Shown in pieces: positions 1 to 10,072 of a stretch of 64,000 nucleotides of DNA. Origin of the DNA: Alectoria sarmentosa (lineage: Eukaryota > Ascomycota > Lecanoromycetes > Lecanorales > Parmeliaceae); the NCBI GenBank assembly GCA_009733775.1, contig WOGZ01000027.1:62001-126000 (forward strand), read 5' to 3'. The notes under the pieces are model-generated. The model was given only the letters and a program-made list of their open reading frames with translations, did not search any database and was not told the origin of the DNA. Both the position numbers and the translations under genes were made by a program. How positions within the stretch are numbered: position 1 is the first letter of the stretch; each line of letters begins with the position of its first letter.

Positions 1-247
1 CCAATGGATTTTTGAGGAGTGCATTCACTCCTTTCTGTCCAATGCCCATGTAGATCAAAGCACAGAATGCATTTTATTATATGGTTGCTTACAATCTACT
101 TGAAGAGTGCAGGCGAAGCCGCAACCATGCTCTATAAAGAAAGAGAGATGCTCAAAAACCCCCAGACTCAAAAGATACCAACAACACCATTCTTAAAAAG
201 AGTAATCCCCGGAACCAGCTTGAACGAATAGAATGTTAAAAAAAGAC
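1..247. other. Intergenic, left edge
   Basis: I see no supportable gene here. The short open frame in this stretch lacks family features. Confidence 0.5.
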
Positions 248-377
248 ACTCACGGCGGGGCTCGAACCCGCAGCCTCCAGATATCACATAGAACTGGAAA
301 TGAATCAGGGAATGATCCAGGCGATTGTGGGGAACTGAGAACTCACGTCTGATGCGCTACCACTGTAGGACATTAGT
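248..377 (-). tRNA. tRNA-Arg(UCU)-like gene with GT-AG insertion, possibly decaying
   Basis: Read on the minus strand, the 3' half is a good tRNA. It has a T-arm with stem GCGGG/CCCGC and loop TTCGAGC (255-271), variable loop AGGCT, anticodon 3' stem TCTGG (277-281) and acceptor strand CGTGAGT plus discriminator G (247-254). The 5' half holds acceptor ACTAATG (371-377), which pairs at 6 of 7 positions counting one G-U, then a D-loop AGTGGTA and anticodon 5' stem TCAGA (348-352). Between C32 (347) and T33 (293) lies a 53-nt segment starting GTGAGT, ending CCAG and containing CTGAT. After it come T-TCT-A, giving anticodon UCU, then TGTGAT (283-288), which sits at the normal 37/38 intron site, then A38. 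Removing both pieces leaves 72 nt. The D-stem (CTAC/GCGC) pairs poorly and the A-box is weak, so this may be a pseudogene. The isotype rests on the spliced model and on resemblance of the acceptor end to yeast tRNA-Arg(UCU). Confidence 0.55.
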
Positions 378-1000
378 CATTCTGCAATTTGCGAAATCAT
401 CAAGGGAAACTAACTTGCGCCACGCGAGCAGATCTGATCTATTAATAGAAGGCTTCTAGAATATGATATATCAACATAGTTGTTTGCTTGTAATACTATT
501 CGAGCTGGTTTCACACATATATTCATTTATGGCTTGACAAAGAATAAAGCAAAAAGTCGCCGCTAGTAGCCGCGCTTCCAAAGAATATCGAGTATCGCCT
601 CGTCGCCGTCAAAGACCTGCTCGACAGGAAAAGTGATAGTCTGCAGAGAAAGGCTCTAGGCCCAGGTTGGTCAGGTACATGCGGAACGTAACCTCGGTCT
701 GAATGCGCCGCCAAGGGGAAAACAACAATTTGAGCTCACAGGGCGAACGATTGAAGAATTTCTAGATATCGCAATTGTGTGCTCAAGCAAAAGGCCCAGC
801 CGTTAGATGCAGTTCCAACTGGGTTGTCAGCAAAGATTAATTACCCTGTGACTACTCTGTTCAGCATAGGGCCGACGAGTCGCATCCGTTCCACCGTTGC
901 ATTTCCAATCCTCGACCACTGCTGCGATGCTTACCTTGAAGCGGCCCGTGTGACTTCAGAGAACTTCATGGCATTCCTCTACCGCCCATCCCTGCCAACC
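378..1000. other. Intergenic, presumed AIM11 promoter side
   Basis: No gene is supportable. The reading frame of the next gene stays open upstream to 779, but that extension lacks family similarity and I treat it as 5' leader. Confidence 0.45.
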
Positions 1001-1558
1001 ATGTCCAAACCGGAAACACCACAACGAACCGCCACCATTTCTTCCCCTGGCTCCCACAACCCGCTCCCCATCTTCCTGACCGGCGCCGCCCTCCTCACCC
1101 TGTCCTCCCTTCTAACGCGTCGCTCCCTCCGCCGTCAAAAGTCAATCATCCCGCGCTTCTACCACCCTTCCAACGCCCACCCGTCTTTGAAAATCAATGG
1201 CAGACTAGAGGCATACCAGGCGCTTGGTCTTGCTACCATTAACGTCGCGAGTTTCTTTGTGATGACGGGAGGGGGCTTGTTGTGGGCGTTTGATATTGGG
1301 AGTGTGGAGGAATTGAGGAGGAGGGTTGGAAGTGGGAAGGGGGCGGACGGGAAATGGAGGGGACGGGAGAAGAGGGATGAGGATGAGGAGGACGAATTTG
1401 AGAAATGGGTTGCTTCGTTCACTGGGAGGAAGAAAGGCGAGGAGAAGGAGGAGGAGAGGAGGTGGAGTGCTCGAGAACCTAATGAGGAACAGGCAAAGGA
1501 GAAGAGGTTTGCGGTGGTTGAGCCGCAGGCTACAAATGAGAGGGGGAAGCCAAGATGA
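1001..1558 (+). CDS. AIM11: Altered inheritance of mitochondria protein 11 (Aim11) family
   Basis: A predicted 185-residue single-exon protein. The N-terminus is Ser/Thr/Pro-rich. It is followed by a hydrophobic segment (LPIFLTGAALLTLSSLL), the basic stretch TRRSLRRQKS and a conserved block GRLEAYQALGLATINVASFF leading into a second hydrophobic segment that ends in LLWAFDIGSVEELRRR. That pair of membrane segments and the WAFDIGS motif are what I recall of fungal Aim11, a small mitochondrial membrane protein of unclear biochemistry whose yeast mutant affects mitochondrial inheritance. The C-terminal third is strongly charged (Glu/Arg/Lys-rich), with a DEFEKWVASF block that also fits the family. 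I chose the Met at 1001 because similarity begins there. Alternative in-frame starts exist at 968 and 779. Confidence 0.8.
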   Translation: MSKPETPQRTATISSPGSHNPLPIFLTGAALLTLSSLLTRRSLRRQKSIIPRFYHPSNAHPSLKINGRLEAYQALGLATINVASFFVMTGGGLLWAFDIGSVEELRRRVGSGKGADGKWRGREKRDEDEEDEFEKWVASFTGRKKGEEKEEERRWSAREPNEEQAKEKRFAVVEPQATNERGKPR

Positions 1559-2072
1559 TGGTAAATGCTCTGTTGGTTCACATCTTGCAAAGATCTCGGC
1601 CTTGTCTGCCTACATGGTATCTGACTATAACAATCCTGTCGCAGGCCAGTCTTTTTCTTGTCTCCTAGACTTCTCACGATGATCGCTTGGCTGGTCTCTG
1701 CATCCGTTCGACTGCTTCAGGACATTTCGTCGCCAATGTTTTCATTATTTTGCCTGGCCTGTGACCGCTGAGAAGGTTTTGCAATAACAGCCTCTTGAAC
1801 CGGACCCATCGGGACAGGATACCATGCACGCAAGCCGTGTTGGTGGGAACAAGAGCGTTCGTCACCAGACTACTTGAGCAGCACCCCATCGATATAAGTC
1901 ATACCAGTTGGAACTCAAGCGCTCGAATCTCCAAACCGAATCAACTCGGGTAACACACCCCTAAACAACGCCATGTAAATACCGCTTCAAGCTATTCGAG
2001 CCCCAAAACAAAAGAAACGAACATCAATTGCCTCTAAAAATGGGCACCAAGCTATCTCTTCAAAAAGCCATT
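1559..2072. other. Intergenic between convergent genes
   Basis: This is the 3' region between AIM11 (+) and the secreted-protein gene (-). I see no coding signal beyond antisense shadows. Confidence 0.5.
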
Positions 2073-3277
2073 TCAATCGGAACTCGTCGGCAGCGGAAGG
2101 GTCTCAGTGGAGCTAGCGAAGACTACAGTCACCGTGCTCGTCGTCGTGCTCGAAACCGTGGCCACTTCATCCGCAAAGTCAAGACTCGTCGATCCAGCCA
2201 TTGCTACACCACTCGTCGCAGCAGCCTCATCACTCAATGCTGAGGCTTTAGTGATCGCAGTGGTAGTGCTCGTCTCCGTCGTTTCGATGACGGCGGTGAA
2301 ATACACAGAGCTCGGTGAACCGCTGCCTATAGTGATCGGATTGATGGCGGGATCGATGATCACGGTCACAGGCTGGAGAACCTCAGTCAGTCATCGTGCC
2401 TGCAGGCGAAGGGGATAGCGGCACTCACTCCCACGACTGTTGTATGAACCGAAACTGTCTTCTTCGTCACTTGCGTATACTCGCTCACATGCGTATCCCA
2501 CCTCTCCTTCCCAGTGGTACAATCCGTACGACCGCTACTGCAAACCTCTGCGATGACACCCTTTGTCGGCACCGAGCCTGCGCTCAGATCGCTCCAGGGG
2601 GCAACGTAATACGTCGTCAATGTCTCGACGTTGGGCGAAGTGGTGCCGTGTGCGAGTTCATATCCGAACTGAGAGCTGAAGGTCACGGATTGGTGGCACG
2701 CAGTAACTAGAATAAGGGGCGCTGCGAGGGGCGAAAGCGTGGTATGGCAGATTGGCGTGGGGATTGGCTCCCAGAAAATTGAGCAGGTCGAGACATTGGC
2801 GGTTTCACGAGGAAGGATGGATTTGTCAGCCAGGCCTGGGTTCCGAGGCAAGATACCACTCAAAGGTAGCGTCGCATTTGTATCATTGGCCCATGCCGTA
2901 GGCACACCAGACACGGGGAAATTGGACTGAAGGGGCAAAGCCTGTCCCGCAAGCGGACACATAGTCATGATGGGGCTGTAGGAAGTCACGTATTGCATCT
3001 GCTCAGTAATCCGGATGGGCGTCGCTCTGATGGTGATTATTGTTAGGATCGGAATAGATGATGGGAGGCTAGTTGTTGAGGACAGGTGGCTGCTCATCGA
3101 AGAGAGGTGACTGCTCGTCGAGGAGAGGTGGCTGCTTGTCGAGGGGACGACAGTGCGACGCTCAACTTGCTGCTCGTGGATATGAAGGTAGCCATGGTCT
3201 TGAGTTTGAGGCGCTACGGTTGGGATTTGGGTTAGTAAGAGCGCGAGGAACAACAAGAAGCCCTTCGCTGCGGCCAT
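2073..3277 (-). CDS. Secreted Ser/Thr-rich protein, unknown function
   Basis: Two exons, 3277-2429 and 2372-2073, giving about 382 residues. The intron (2428-2373) has donor GTGAGT, a CTGAC branch-like site and acceptor TCCAG, and splicing keeps the frame in phase 0 (…TVVG/PVTVIID…). The protein starts with a clear signal peptide: MAAAKG, a Leu-rich core and a TVAPQ cleavage region. Next comes a small tandem repeat of the type (S)SHLSST, then a Ser/Thr/Pro-rich ectodomain with scattered cysteines (MCPL, STCSIFW, TPICHT, VTACHQ, AEVCSSGRTDCTTG) that could form disulfides. The tail is Ser/Thr-rich and ends without a hydrophobic GPI signal that I can recognise. I do not recognise the family. A cell-wall or secreted glycoprotein is the plausible class. 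Confidence 0.7.
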
Positions 3278-3646
3278 TTTGTGAAGGAGAGGGGACAGCG
3301 GGATACATGTTGAGTTTGATGGGAAGATGCATTCCGCGAGTAGTATGCAGGTCAGATGCCCCTTGCATGGAGCCGAAAAAGCGAAAGAACGTGTGCATAT
3401 TGAACCTCGAGTAGACTAGAGCCCATAGCAGTAGCCCTCAATATCGACGGCTGAATAGTGAACGCCAAAGCTAGTATCTCGTGCTCTCATCCTTTCCATG
3501 ACATATTGACAACAGGAAATTTACGAACGTGGAAAGGGTATCTTTAAGACATGCACGCGATCGGATCGTAGCTAAGACCTGAACCAAGGAAAGCCATAAC
3601 ACCATTATATCGTCAGGAAGACGATCAGTAAAGCATCGAAGTCCAT
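3278..3646. other. Intergenic, upstream of secreted protein and downstream of Zn2Cys6 gene
   Basis: Nothing coding is supportable. It holds the promoter of the secreted-protein gene and the 3' end of the regulator gene. Confidence 0.5.
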
Positions 3647-6530
3647 TCAAGCACCACCGCCGCTGAGGAACCACCGTTGGTGGTCCTGCTCGTGCAAGTA
3701 CCCAGCATTGGCGTGACCGTCATGTTGCATGGCATCCATGTCGGTCGCAGTTGGAAACATGTCATTGTGATGCCCAGAAGCCGAAGTCGTCGGTATCTGG
3801 GAATATGACAGGAATTGGTCGTAAGTTGAGAACATTGGCAATTGAAACGGTACTGAGCTTGCATAATCTTGTTGCGGTGGATACGTGCTTGATGTTGCCG
3901 GTACCTGTGTGATGTGGGCGTCGTCCATACCTTGCATTTGATCCTCGGCATGTCCCTGGTGGTCCGACACGCCGTCGTAATTCAAAGCTTCCGCTGGGTT
4001 TCTTCCGACCTTGGGGGCAACTTTGCGTAACATCTCATCGCACAGAGACCAAGCCCGCCTCGCCGCTTCATCCGTTTCTGACAGACTTCGTAGCCAGTCT
4101 GTTGCCTTCTTTGCGGAGTCGAAAATTTCTTCAACTTCATTAGGCATATGTTCCGTACGAAAGGAGAGTTCGAGCATCAGGACAGTGGCAGCCTGCATGA
4201 GATAGTGCACCAGGCACCACCAAGGGGCGACTGTGTAGAGACCGACTGCATTCGGCTCTTTCGGCAACAGCAGCAACATATCTCGCGCCGCATGCACGCA
4301 TTTCATTGCAGTCTCGCGGTTGAAGTCTTTAGCCTTGCCTGATTGATCGGGAATCTTTCGGTCGATCCGACACAGACAGGGCCGATTGATGATTGTCATG
4401 ACGCTGTAGTAGAAAAACCCAAGGCTCATTCGCTGACGAACAAATTGTTGATCTCTTTGCTTTTTGGTAAAATCAAATACGTTGGGTAGTTTGGCTCGCC
4501 ACTTCTCGATGTTGGAGTTCAGGGTGGCAATAGTGCTTTGAATATCAGCCCAGGACTTTGACATGGCATCAGCACGGTAAAGGCGATTCAGGACCTCGTC
4601 GGTAAAGGTGCTCAACTTCGTGTGGTATCCGAAGTAAAGTGCGTTGCAGGGAGGTATTACTTGCTTTCTCTCTTGTGACGATGGCGGCGATGCTGGTGAC
4701 ATTGAGTCAACTGGTGATGTTTTGACCTTGGACGAGTAGCCAGTTGAGGACGGTGTAGATATTATGCCATCAGTCTGCCGCGATTCTTGACTAGACAAGT
4801 GTCGGAGCAGCGCAATATCCTGCGGGCTGGGTACATTATTTCCTAAGAAGGAATCCTCTTCTAGAGGGAGCGGCGCCGGTGCAGTGCAGTCGGTTTCCGA
4901 TAAAGATGCGGGACGTCCGGTCATGACGGCCAGTATACGTTCGAGACTGCACAGTGCCCACCAAACACGATATCGGATCTCTTTCGAGGTTTCCGGAACA
5001 TTCTTGCTATCATTTCGTAAGTTGAGGCCCAGGGTGGAAGCCTGCCTGATGGCGATGCCACTAGTTGCCCACGCCCTGGGTAGTGTCAACCAGAACCCAC
5101 CCATTGCTTTGAGACTACGACTTACCTGTTGATTTGATTCGAGGCCATCAGATAGAAGGACATCAGACCTGCAACTTGTACTTTCTGCAACTCAGCGTGG
5201 CCTAGTATGGTATCGAAATTGAAGCCAAGTATCCGAGCACGAGTGAAGTAGATCAGGTGATCTATCTCGTCGCCACTCCACTCGGCTTTAATGAGATGAG
5301 AGTACTTAGCACCGATGGCGAAAATCAGGTTTAGGATGGCTAGCCAGTTATGGTTGATTTTCGATGGATCCTGACTGAGCTGAAATGCTTGGTACTGGCT
5401 GATGAAAGTGTTCTTGCCAATGATCGGGAAGGCAGTGTGAACGGTTTCTAGATAGCTCTGGAACAGCATGTTGGCTGTTGCCTGGGATGGCACTTCAAAC
5501 GGGTCAACATGATCAGGAGGAGTCAAGGTCAAATCGTCGCAATGATAGGTTGATTCACTGATGGGAGTATAATCTGAATCGAAGTGATCACTGTGAAGAG
5601 TTGGCGATTTCTGCCCATCGGGCAAGGAGTCTTCATCCTCATCCTCATCCTCCTCCTCAGAATTCCGACTAGTCTGTCGCTTCAGCCGTTGCATCCAAGT
5701 CACCTCCGAATTCTTGCCATGATATCCTGTGGCACGTGCGAAGGGGTTTCGGTTGTAGTCTTCGTCGATGCAATCCAACGATTCGGTAGAACCGGCTCGA
5801 GCGCTAGCCTTGTACTCCCCGGCCGGGTCCTGATACACACCTGCCTTTTTGCCGCTCGGGGTTGCTGATTCATCATCGTCCTCCGGAGATAGCTCCTGGA
5901 GGGGTCAGCGGGAGTGCCTGACATGCAGTCTAAGCAACTTACTCTGTCCAAGGTCCTTCGGATCAAGGCTTGGTCCTGAATTCCAGCACGCAAGCTGAGC
6001 TCTTCAAGAAGCTGCTCGTACTCTTCGACCCTGCCAGCCAGATTACCAAGTTGTCTATCGTCACAGACGTCAGCAAGGAGAATGAGCATCTCAACAAGCA
6101 CTCACTTTTTGGTTCTATCGCGTTTGCCATCCGCATACACGCACGGGAGCTTGAAGTCTTCGCAGTGCTGGCAGATCGGACGTTCTCCACTGCACTTGGT
6201 CTTCCTTTGCCTGCATGGCTCACATGCATGAGCGACACGATTCTTGTCCGCTAACGGAGATCCTTTGGAGAGAGACTGATCTTCGCTACCACGACGTAGG
6301 CGAGGTATGGCTACCTTCTTGGGCGCATTTCGTGATTGTGCACTGCCTTGATGGGATAGAGCAGCCATGGGAAGCACAGCGGTCGGTGCATAGGGTGAAG
6401 GATGTGGTTGAGACTGCTGCAGGTGCTGGCCTCTTGTGTCGGTAGGAGGTATCGAGGCTCGCTGTTTGCCAGCCGGCTTGAAACCCACTTGTTTCATCGT
6501 TTCCCAGCTAACCATTCTTTGGGCTGCCAC
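3647..6530 (-). CDS. Zn2Cys6 transcription factor with fungal_trans domain
   Basis: Four exons, 6530-6106, 6054-5943, 5895-5126 and 5075-3647, give about 911 residues. All introns are short GT-AG (donors GTGAG, GTAAGT, GTAAGT; acceptors GATAG, TCCAG, CCCAG) and every junction keeps frame. The N-terminal half of exon 1 is low-complexity. Near residues 102-130 is the binuclear zinc cluster CEPCRQRKTKCSGERPIC followed by QHCEDFKLPC, with all six cysteines present. A linker and short coiled coil (GRVEEYEQLLEELSLRAG) follow, then an acidic EEEDEDEDED tract. The middle-homology region contains VHTAFPIIGKNTFISQYQAF, GAKYSHLI and, across the last junction, YLMASNQINRAWATSGIAIR and YRVWWALCSLERILAVMTGR, all typical of fungal_trans regulators. 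The C-terminus is Gln/Tyr/Pro-rich and may activate transcription. The pathway controlled cannot be told from sequence or neighbours. Confidence 0.9.
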
Positions 6531-7876
6531 AGGCGGGAAATGCAGATGTTTTTTTAGCCTTGTGTTTCAAGCGGCAATGTAACAGTACCATCCAAGCATA
6601 CAACGACCCTTTCTTCTATTGATTGTGATGTTGCGTGTGGCGACGTGGAGAGCGCGATGGGTTCCGTCGGAGGAGTGATGAAGATTGAGATAGCTTTGCG
6701 CCGTTCATGGTGGGCTTCGGCTATATTTGGCCGGTGTGCGCAATGTCTCGAGGGAACAGGTGAGCTTGAAAGAGTTTACATCAGTACGCCATTGCTTGCG
6801 AAGAGTCTGGCTGAGAAGAAATGTGTGACAAATCCCGAGTGGTGAAGAAAGCAGCACCAGGCCGCGTTGATGGTCAATCAAGTGCGAAGAAAGGATGACC
6901 AAGCAGGATTTTGTCATTTTGTCATTGAACCCTGGTGATGAAATATTCCAATCATTGTCCGCTTACCCTAATTCTGGAGGTGAGAAATGACCGATGATCC
7001 CTACATTGTCGATTTTGATGTCGATGTCGACGGTGAAGCGGCATTTTCTCGCTACGTCTAGCCAGGCGTTGGTGGGATGTAGGAGGCGGGACGAGAAAGA
7101 TGAGGAAAGGGAATTAAGGCTGGAGCAGGATGCGAACATGTTTGCTGCCTATGTAATGCTAGCGCACTGGCGAGACTTTCTTCTTCTTCGACTCAACAAT
7201 GACTTGCGATGCCTGGAGATGTATGGTGGACGCTCAACATGTATATCACCGTACTTCCCTGGCAACCTGTGACCCGATTGGAGTGGTTCACGTGGGGCTA
7301 CTCTATGTTGTACTTTCAGCCTTGTTCGCGTACACCTAGGATCACTCATTTAACGACGACTATAGCGCCGCCGATCTCGAATCTGAGCAAAAGGGTGGTT
7401 GATGAGGTGTATGTAGAGTTGGCCTTGGGCTTATTATTTGCGGAAGATCGCCACAAGACTCCACACCACAGGTCCCTGAAATTCGGGGCTTGCTCCGGCC
7501 CTTGCGGGGGCACATCGAGATTCGGACAAAGTCGATATCCAGCCCCTTGGCCGGTTTTAAGGTATTGCGCCGCCAAAGCTGAAGTCGCTGTCGCAATTGC
7601 GCGACAAAACCGCCAGCCAGGAGTACTCTGATCAACAAGCACATGCAGTAGAGAATATAGAAACCTTCCGATGTCATACATTTTGTACAAGTATTTGCTG
7701 CAATAGGCTTGTGGCTCCCGAGTCTTATCATATGTCATAGGTACAGTACTCTACTTTTACGGAGGTCTGCACCAAAAGTCCTGCACTCGCGCTAACAGAA
7801 GCCCTAGCCCTACTTTCGGAAAGCTGCCCTGTGTTGGGAAACCTTTAAATTTCCTTTTGGGAGTGCACATGTTAAA
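6531..7876. other. Long intergenic region upstream of the Zn2Cys6 gene
   Basis: About 1.3 kb with no convincing gene. Open frames near 7209-7631 (+) and 7346-7738 (-) overlap each other on opposite strands, lack domain features and show no splice-supported extension. It likely holds the regulator's promoter and the decayed flank of the next repeat element. Confidence 0.45.
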
Positions 7877-8801
7877 CTATCCGATAACCGCCGAGATGTA
7901 ACAAATTTCTAGGTTCACATTTAGTCCTCTCGGCCGTTTTCAAATAGCTTGGTCAATAATCAATCATTTTATATTGTTTTACTTTTTTAAATATGTTATA
8001 AAGTATACGCTACAACTTGCATTCCTTAAAATTTTAATTGAAATATTCAGTGTGCTTTGATAATAAAGTCTTTCAAAGTTGCTATTGCTATCTAAATAAC
8101 TACTATTTAAAAAAGCCAAATAGCTACTATTACTCTGAAAGCACTTTACTATTAGATAGTAAAATCGAAATGTACTCGTAATTTGAATACCGTCTTAATT
8201 ATAGTCGTATATAAGATCTTAACCTGAATTTTTTTCCAGAGACGGTCTTTTTACAAGTCATGTCAACTATACATGTATATGTCTTCCCATAGTCATTGTT
8301 ATCATTATTTTTCATATTTATCGTCATGACTTCAGCGTTCACTTTGGCAAAAACTCCTCGAAGGATAAGGTCGTCGAAAAATGCCTTATCAGACCTTTTC
8401 GTGGATATCAAGCTCTCTGCGATCAAATGGTTGGATAATAATAGGGCGCTCAATAGTCTTCTTCTTACAGCCCTCGAAGAAAACACATGATGCGTCGTTT
8501 GGGCGTCTTTCTAAGCATGACGTCGGGGCCGTAAAACTCTATGACAGCAAAGTGGGGGCGATGTGTGTATGCGACTACTTTAAAGCACGTGTAGGATACC
8601 AAATAGTAACTATTTGGATAAAATAGCAGGTTTGGAGTTGCAATCAAATAGACGTTTGAAAGCTACTATTTTGGTGGCAAATCGTAAGGCTGAAATGTCA
8701 AATAATTACTATTTGCACTTGCAATAGCAACTTTAAAAGTCCCTAATATAGAAAAGCGAGGTGAGAAATTTGTTACAATCGGCTCGGCGTTTATCGAATA
8801 G
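7877..8801. mobile_element. Degraded inverted-repeat (foldback) element, about 925 bp
   Basis: The left end near 7877-7912 (CTATCCGATAACCGCCGAG, then TGTAACAAATTTCT) recurs inverted at the right end near 8766-8801, with substitutions and a small indel. Further in, the left arm carries AAAGTTGCTATTGC near 8075-8090, and the inverted counterpart lies near 8720-8735. Both arms also carry AT-rich CAAATAGTNACTATT-like blocks. The pattern is that of a non-autonomous DNA element with long imperfect arms. No transposase is recognisable. A 95-codon minus frame (8199-8486) lies in the middle without known motifs. The exact ends are uncertain because I could not identify a target duplication. Confidence 0.5.
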
Positions 8802-8956
8802 GGAGCTTTGTGGGTGCGATAGGGGTCCTTAGGCCCCTCAGTGGCAATTTCCGATACATTGTCCAGGCAACCCTCAATCCGACACCTGAACCCTTTTCTT
8901 GGCATAGTGCAAGGACCTCCGTACCGCAGACCGACTACCGAGACGCTGGAGTAGCC

Positions 8957-9668
8957 TTACGGGCGTGCCCTAGAGTGCGCACACCGTATTGCGATAATGC
9001 TGGTACCATGTAAAGCAAATTATATCGTTCAAATTTGAAATACCGTTACAGGTCATGGGCGGAAATGTCATCGCCAAATTTATATTTCGATAACTTTGTC
9101 TGTTATCATTATTTGACTTAAAAACCGTTCTGTTACCGTTCTGACAACGCTCCAACAAAAATTTCTTAACAACCAAAAAATATTGACATTTCATTTAATT
9201 GAAAACTTAGAATTTTTAATGCGCAATGTTCAATATATAAAATCTCTTGAAACATCGTGAAAAGAGAAATATTAGAAGATATGGATTACGAATTATAGAT
9301 TACGACTACGTTAAACGATTACAAAATTTATCATTGAATCAAAATATTATTGAGATTTAAATGCGGTTAAAATCTGATTAATCTTTCGCTAATAATTTAT
9401 CTTGTAAAGATTTAAGCCTTCTCAATAACGGTAACAGAACGGTTTTTGAGATTTGTGAGTATTCTGAAATCTGACAGCATTATTCTGTATCAACAATAAT
9501 AGAGAGTCTATTTTAAATCTGTTATCGTGTATTTCAAAATATTGGTACGCTCGAAATATTGATTATGATACCGTTATTCAGATAGATATCTGTTTGGTTA
9601 TCATTGTTTTTAATGACAGTACTAGTACTGGCTTAATACGGTGTGCGCAGTCTAAGGCACGCCCGTAA
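8957..9668. mobile_element. MITE-like element with 34-bp terminal inverted repeats
   Basis: The left terminus 8957-8990 reads TTACGGGCGTGCC…CACACCGTATT and the right terminus 9635-9668 is its reverse complement with two mismatches. A second, perfect inverted pair of about 21 bp (AACGGTAACAGAACGGTTTT type) lies inside at roughly 9120-9140 and 9427-9447. The interior is AT-rich and has no long open frame, so it is non-autonomous. The 712-bp size and nested arms fit a miniature inverted-repeat element. Both flanks carry TAGC next to the termini (8952-8955 left, inverted GCTA at 9669-9672 right), so the arms may extend slightly further with a one-base indel. Confidence 0.75.
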
Positions 9669-10072
9669 GCTAGCTTTTAATAAACACAAGCACCAAAGCT
9701 TCCTCCGAATTATGTAAGCTGTCCTTCTCTAAGCAGCAGAAGGCAGTTCGTCGCTTCCTTCTCTTTTTAATCAGTTCATTTTGAGCCGAATACGAAGGAT
9801 TTCGTACTTTGGTCCATGCTAAGCGCTCAGACCTGTGGAGGTTTGCCGCTGAGAAAGCTTGATGAAGCTGATGCGAGGTCTGTCAAGTACATGCTTTTTC
9901 TACCAAGTCATTGACTCCTTCAAAGATACATGCCCTCCTATTTCGCCTTAATCTTTCTTAAAGTGGTGTTGGGTCCCTCCCTACTTAACACGTCTCGCGG
10001 AGATTGAGCGTTGGGCTTGTCCATTCCACCTTTGGGGGTGCAAGATTACTTTCACCACTGGAATTATACACA
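9669..10072. promoter_or_regulatory. Intergenic, presumed promoter of the PPCS gene
   Basis: It lies between the MITE and the PPCS start. The PPCS frame is open from 10004, but the similarity to the family starts after 10073. I see no other feature. Confidence 0.35.

Noticed and set aside
1159..1677. 172-codon minus frame and 118-codon plus frame over AIM11
   Set aside because: Both are shadows of the charged C-terminal region of AIM11 in other frames.
7209..7738. Overlapping 140- and 130-codon frames on opposite strands
   Set aside because: There are no motifs, no splice-supported continuation and no preference for either strand.
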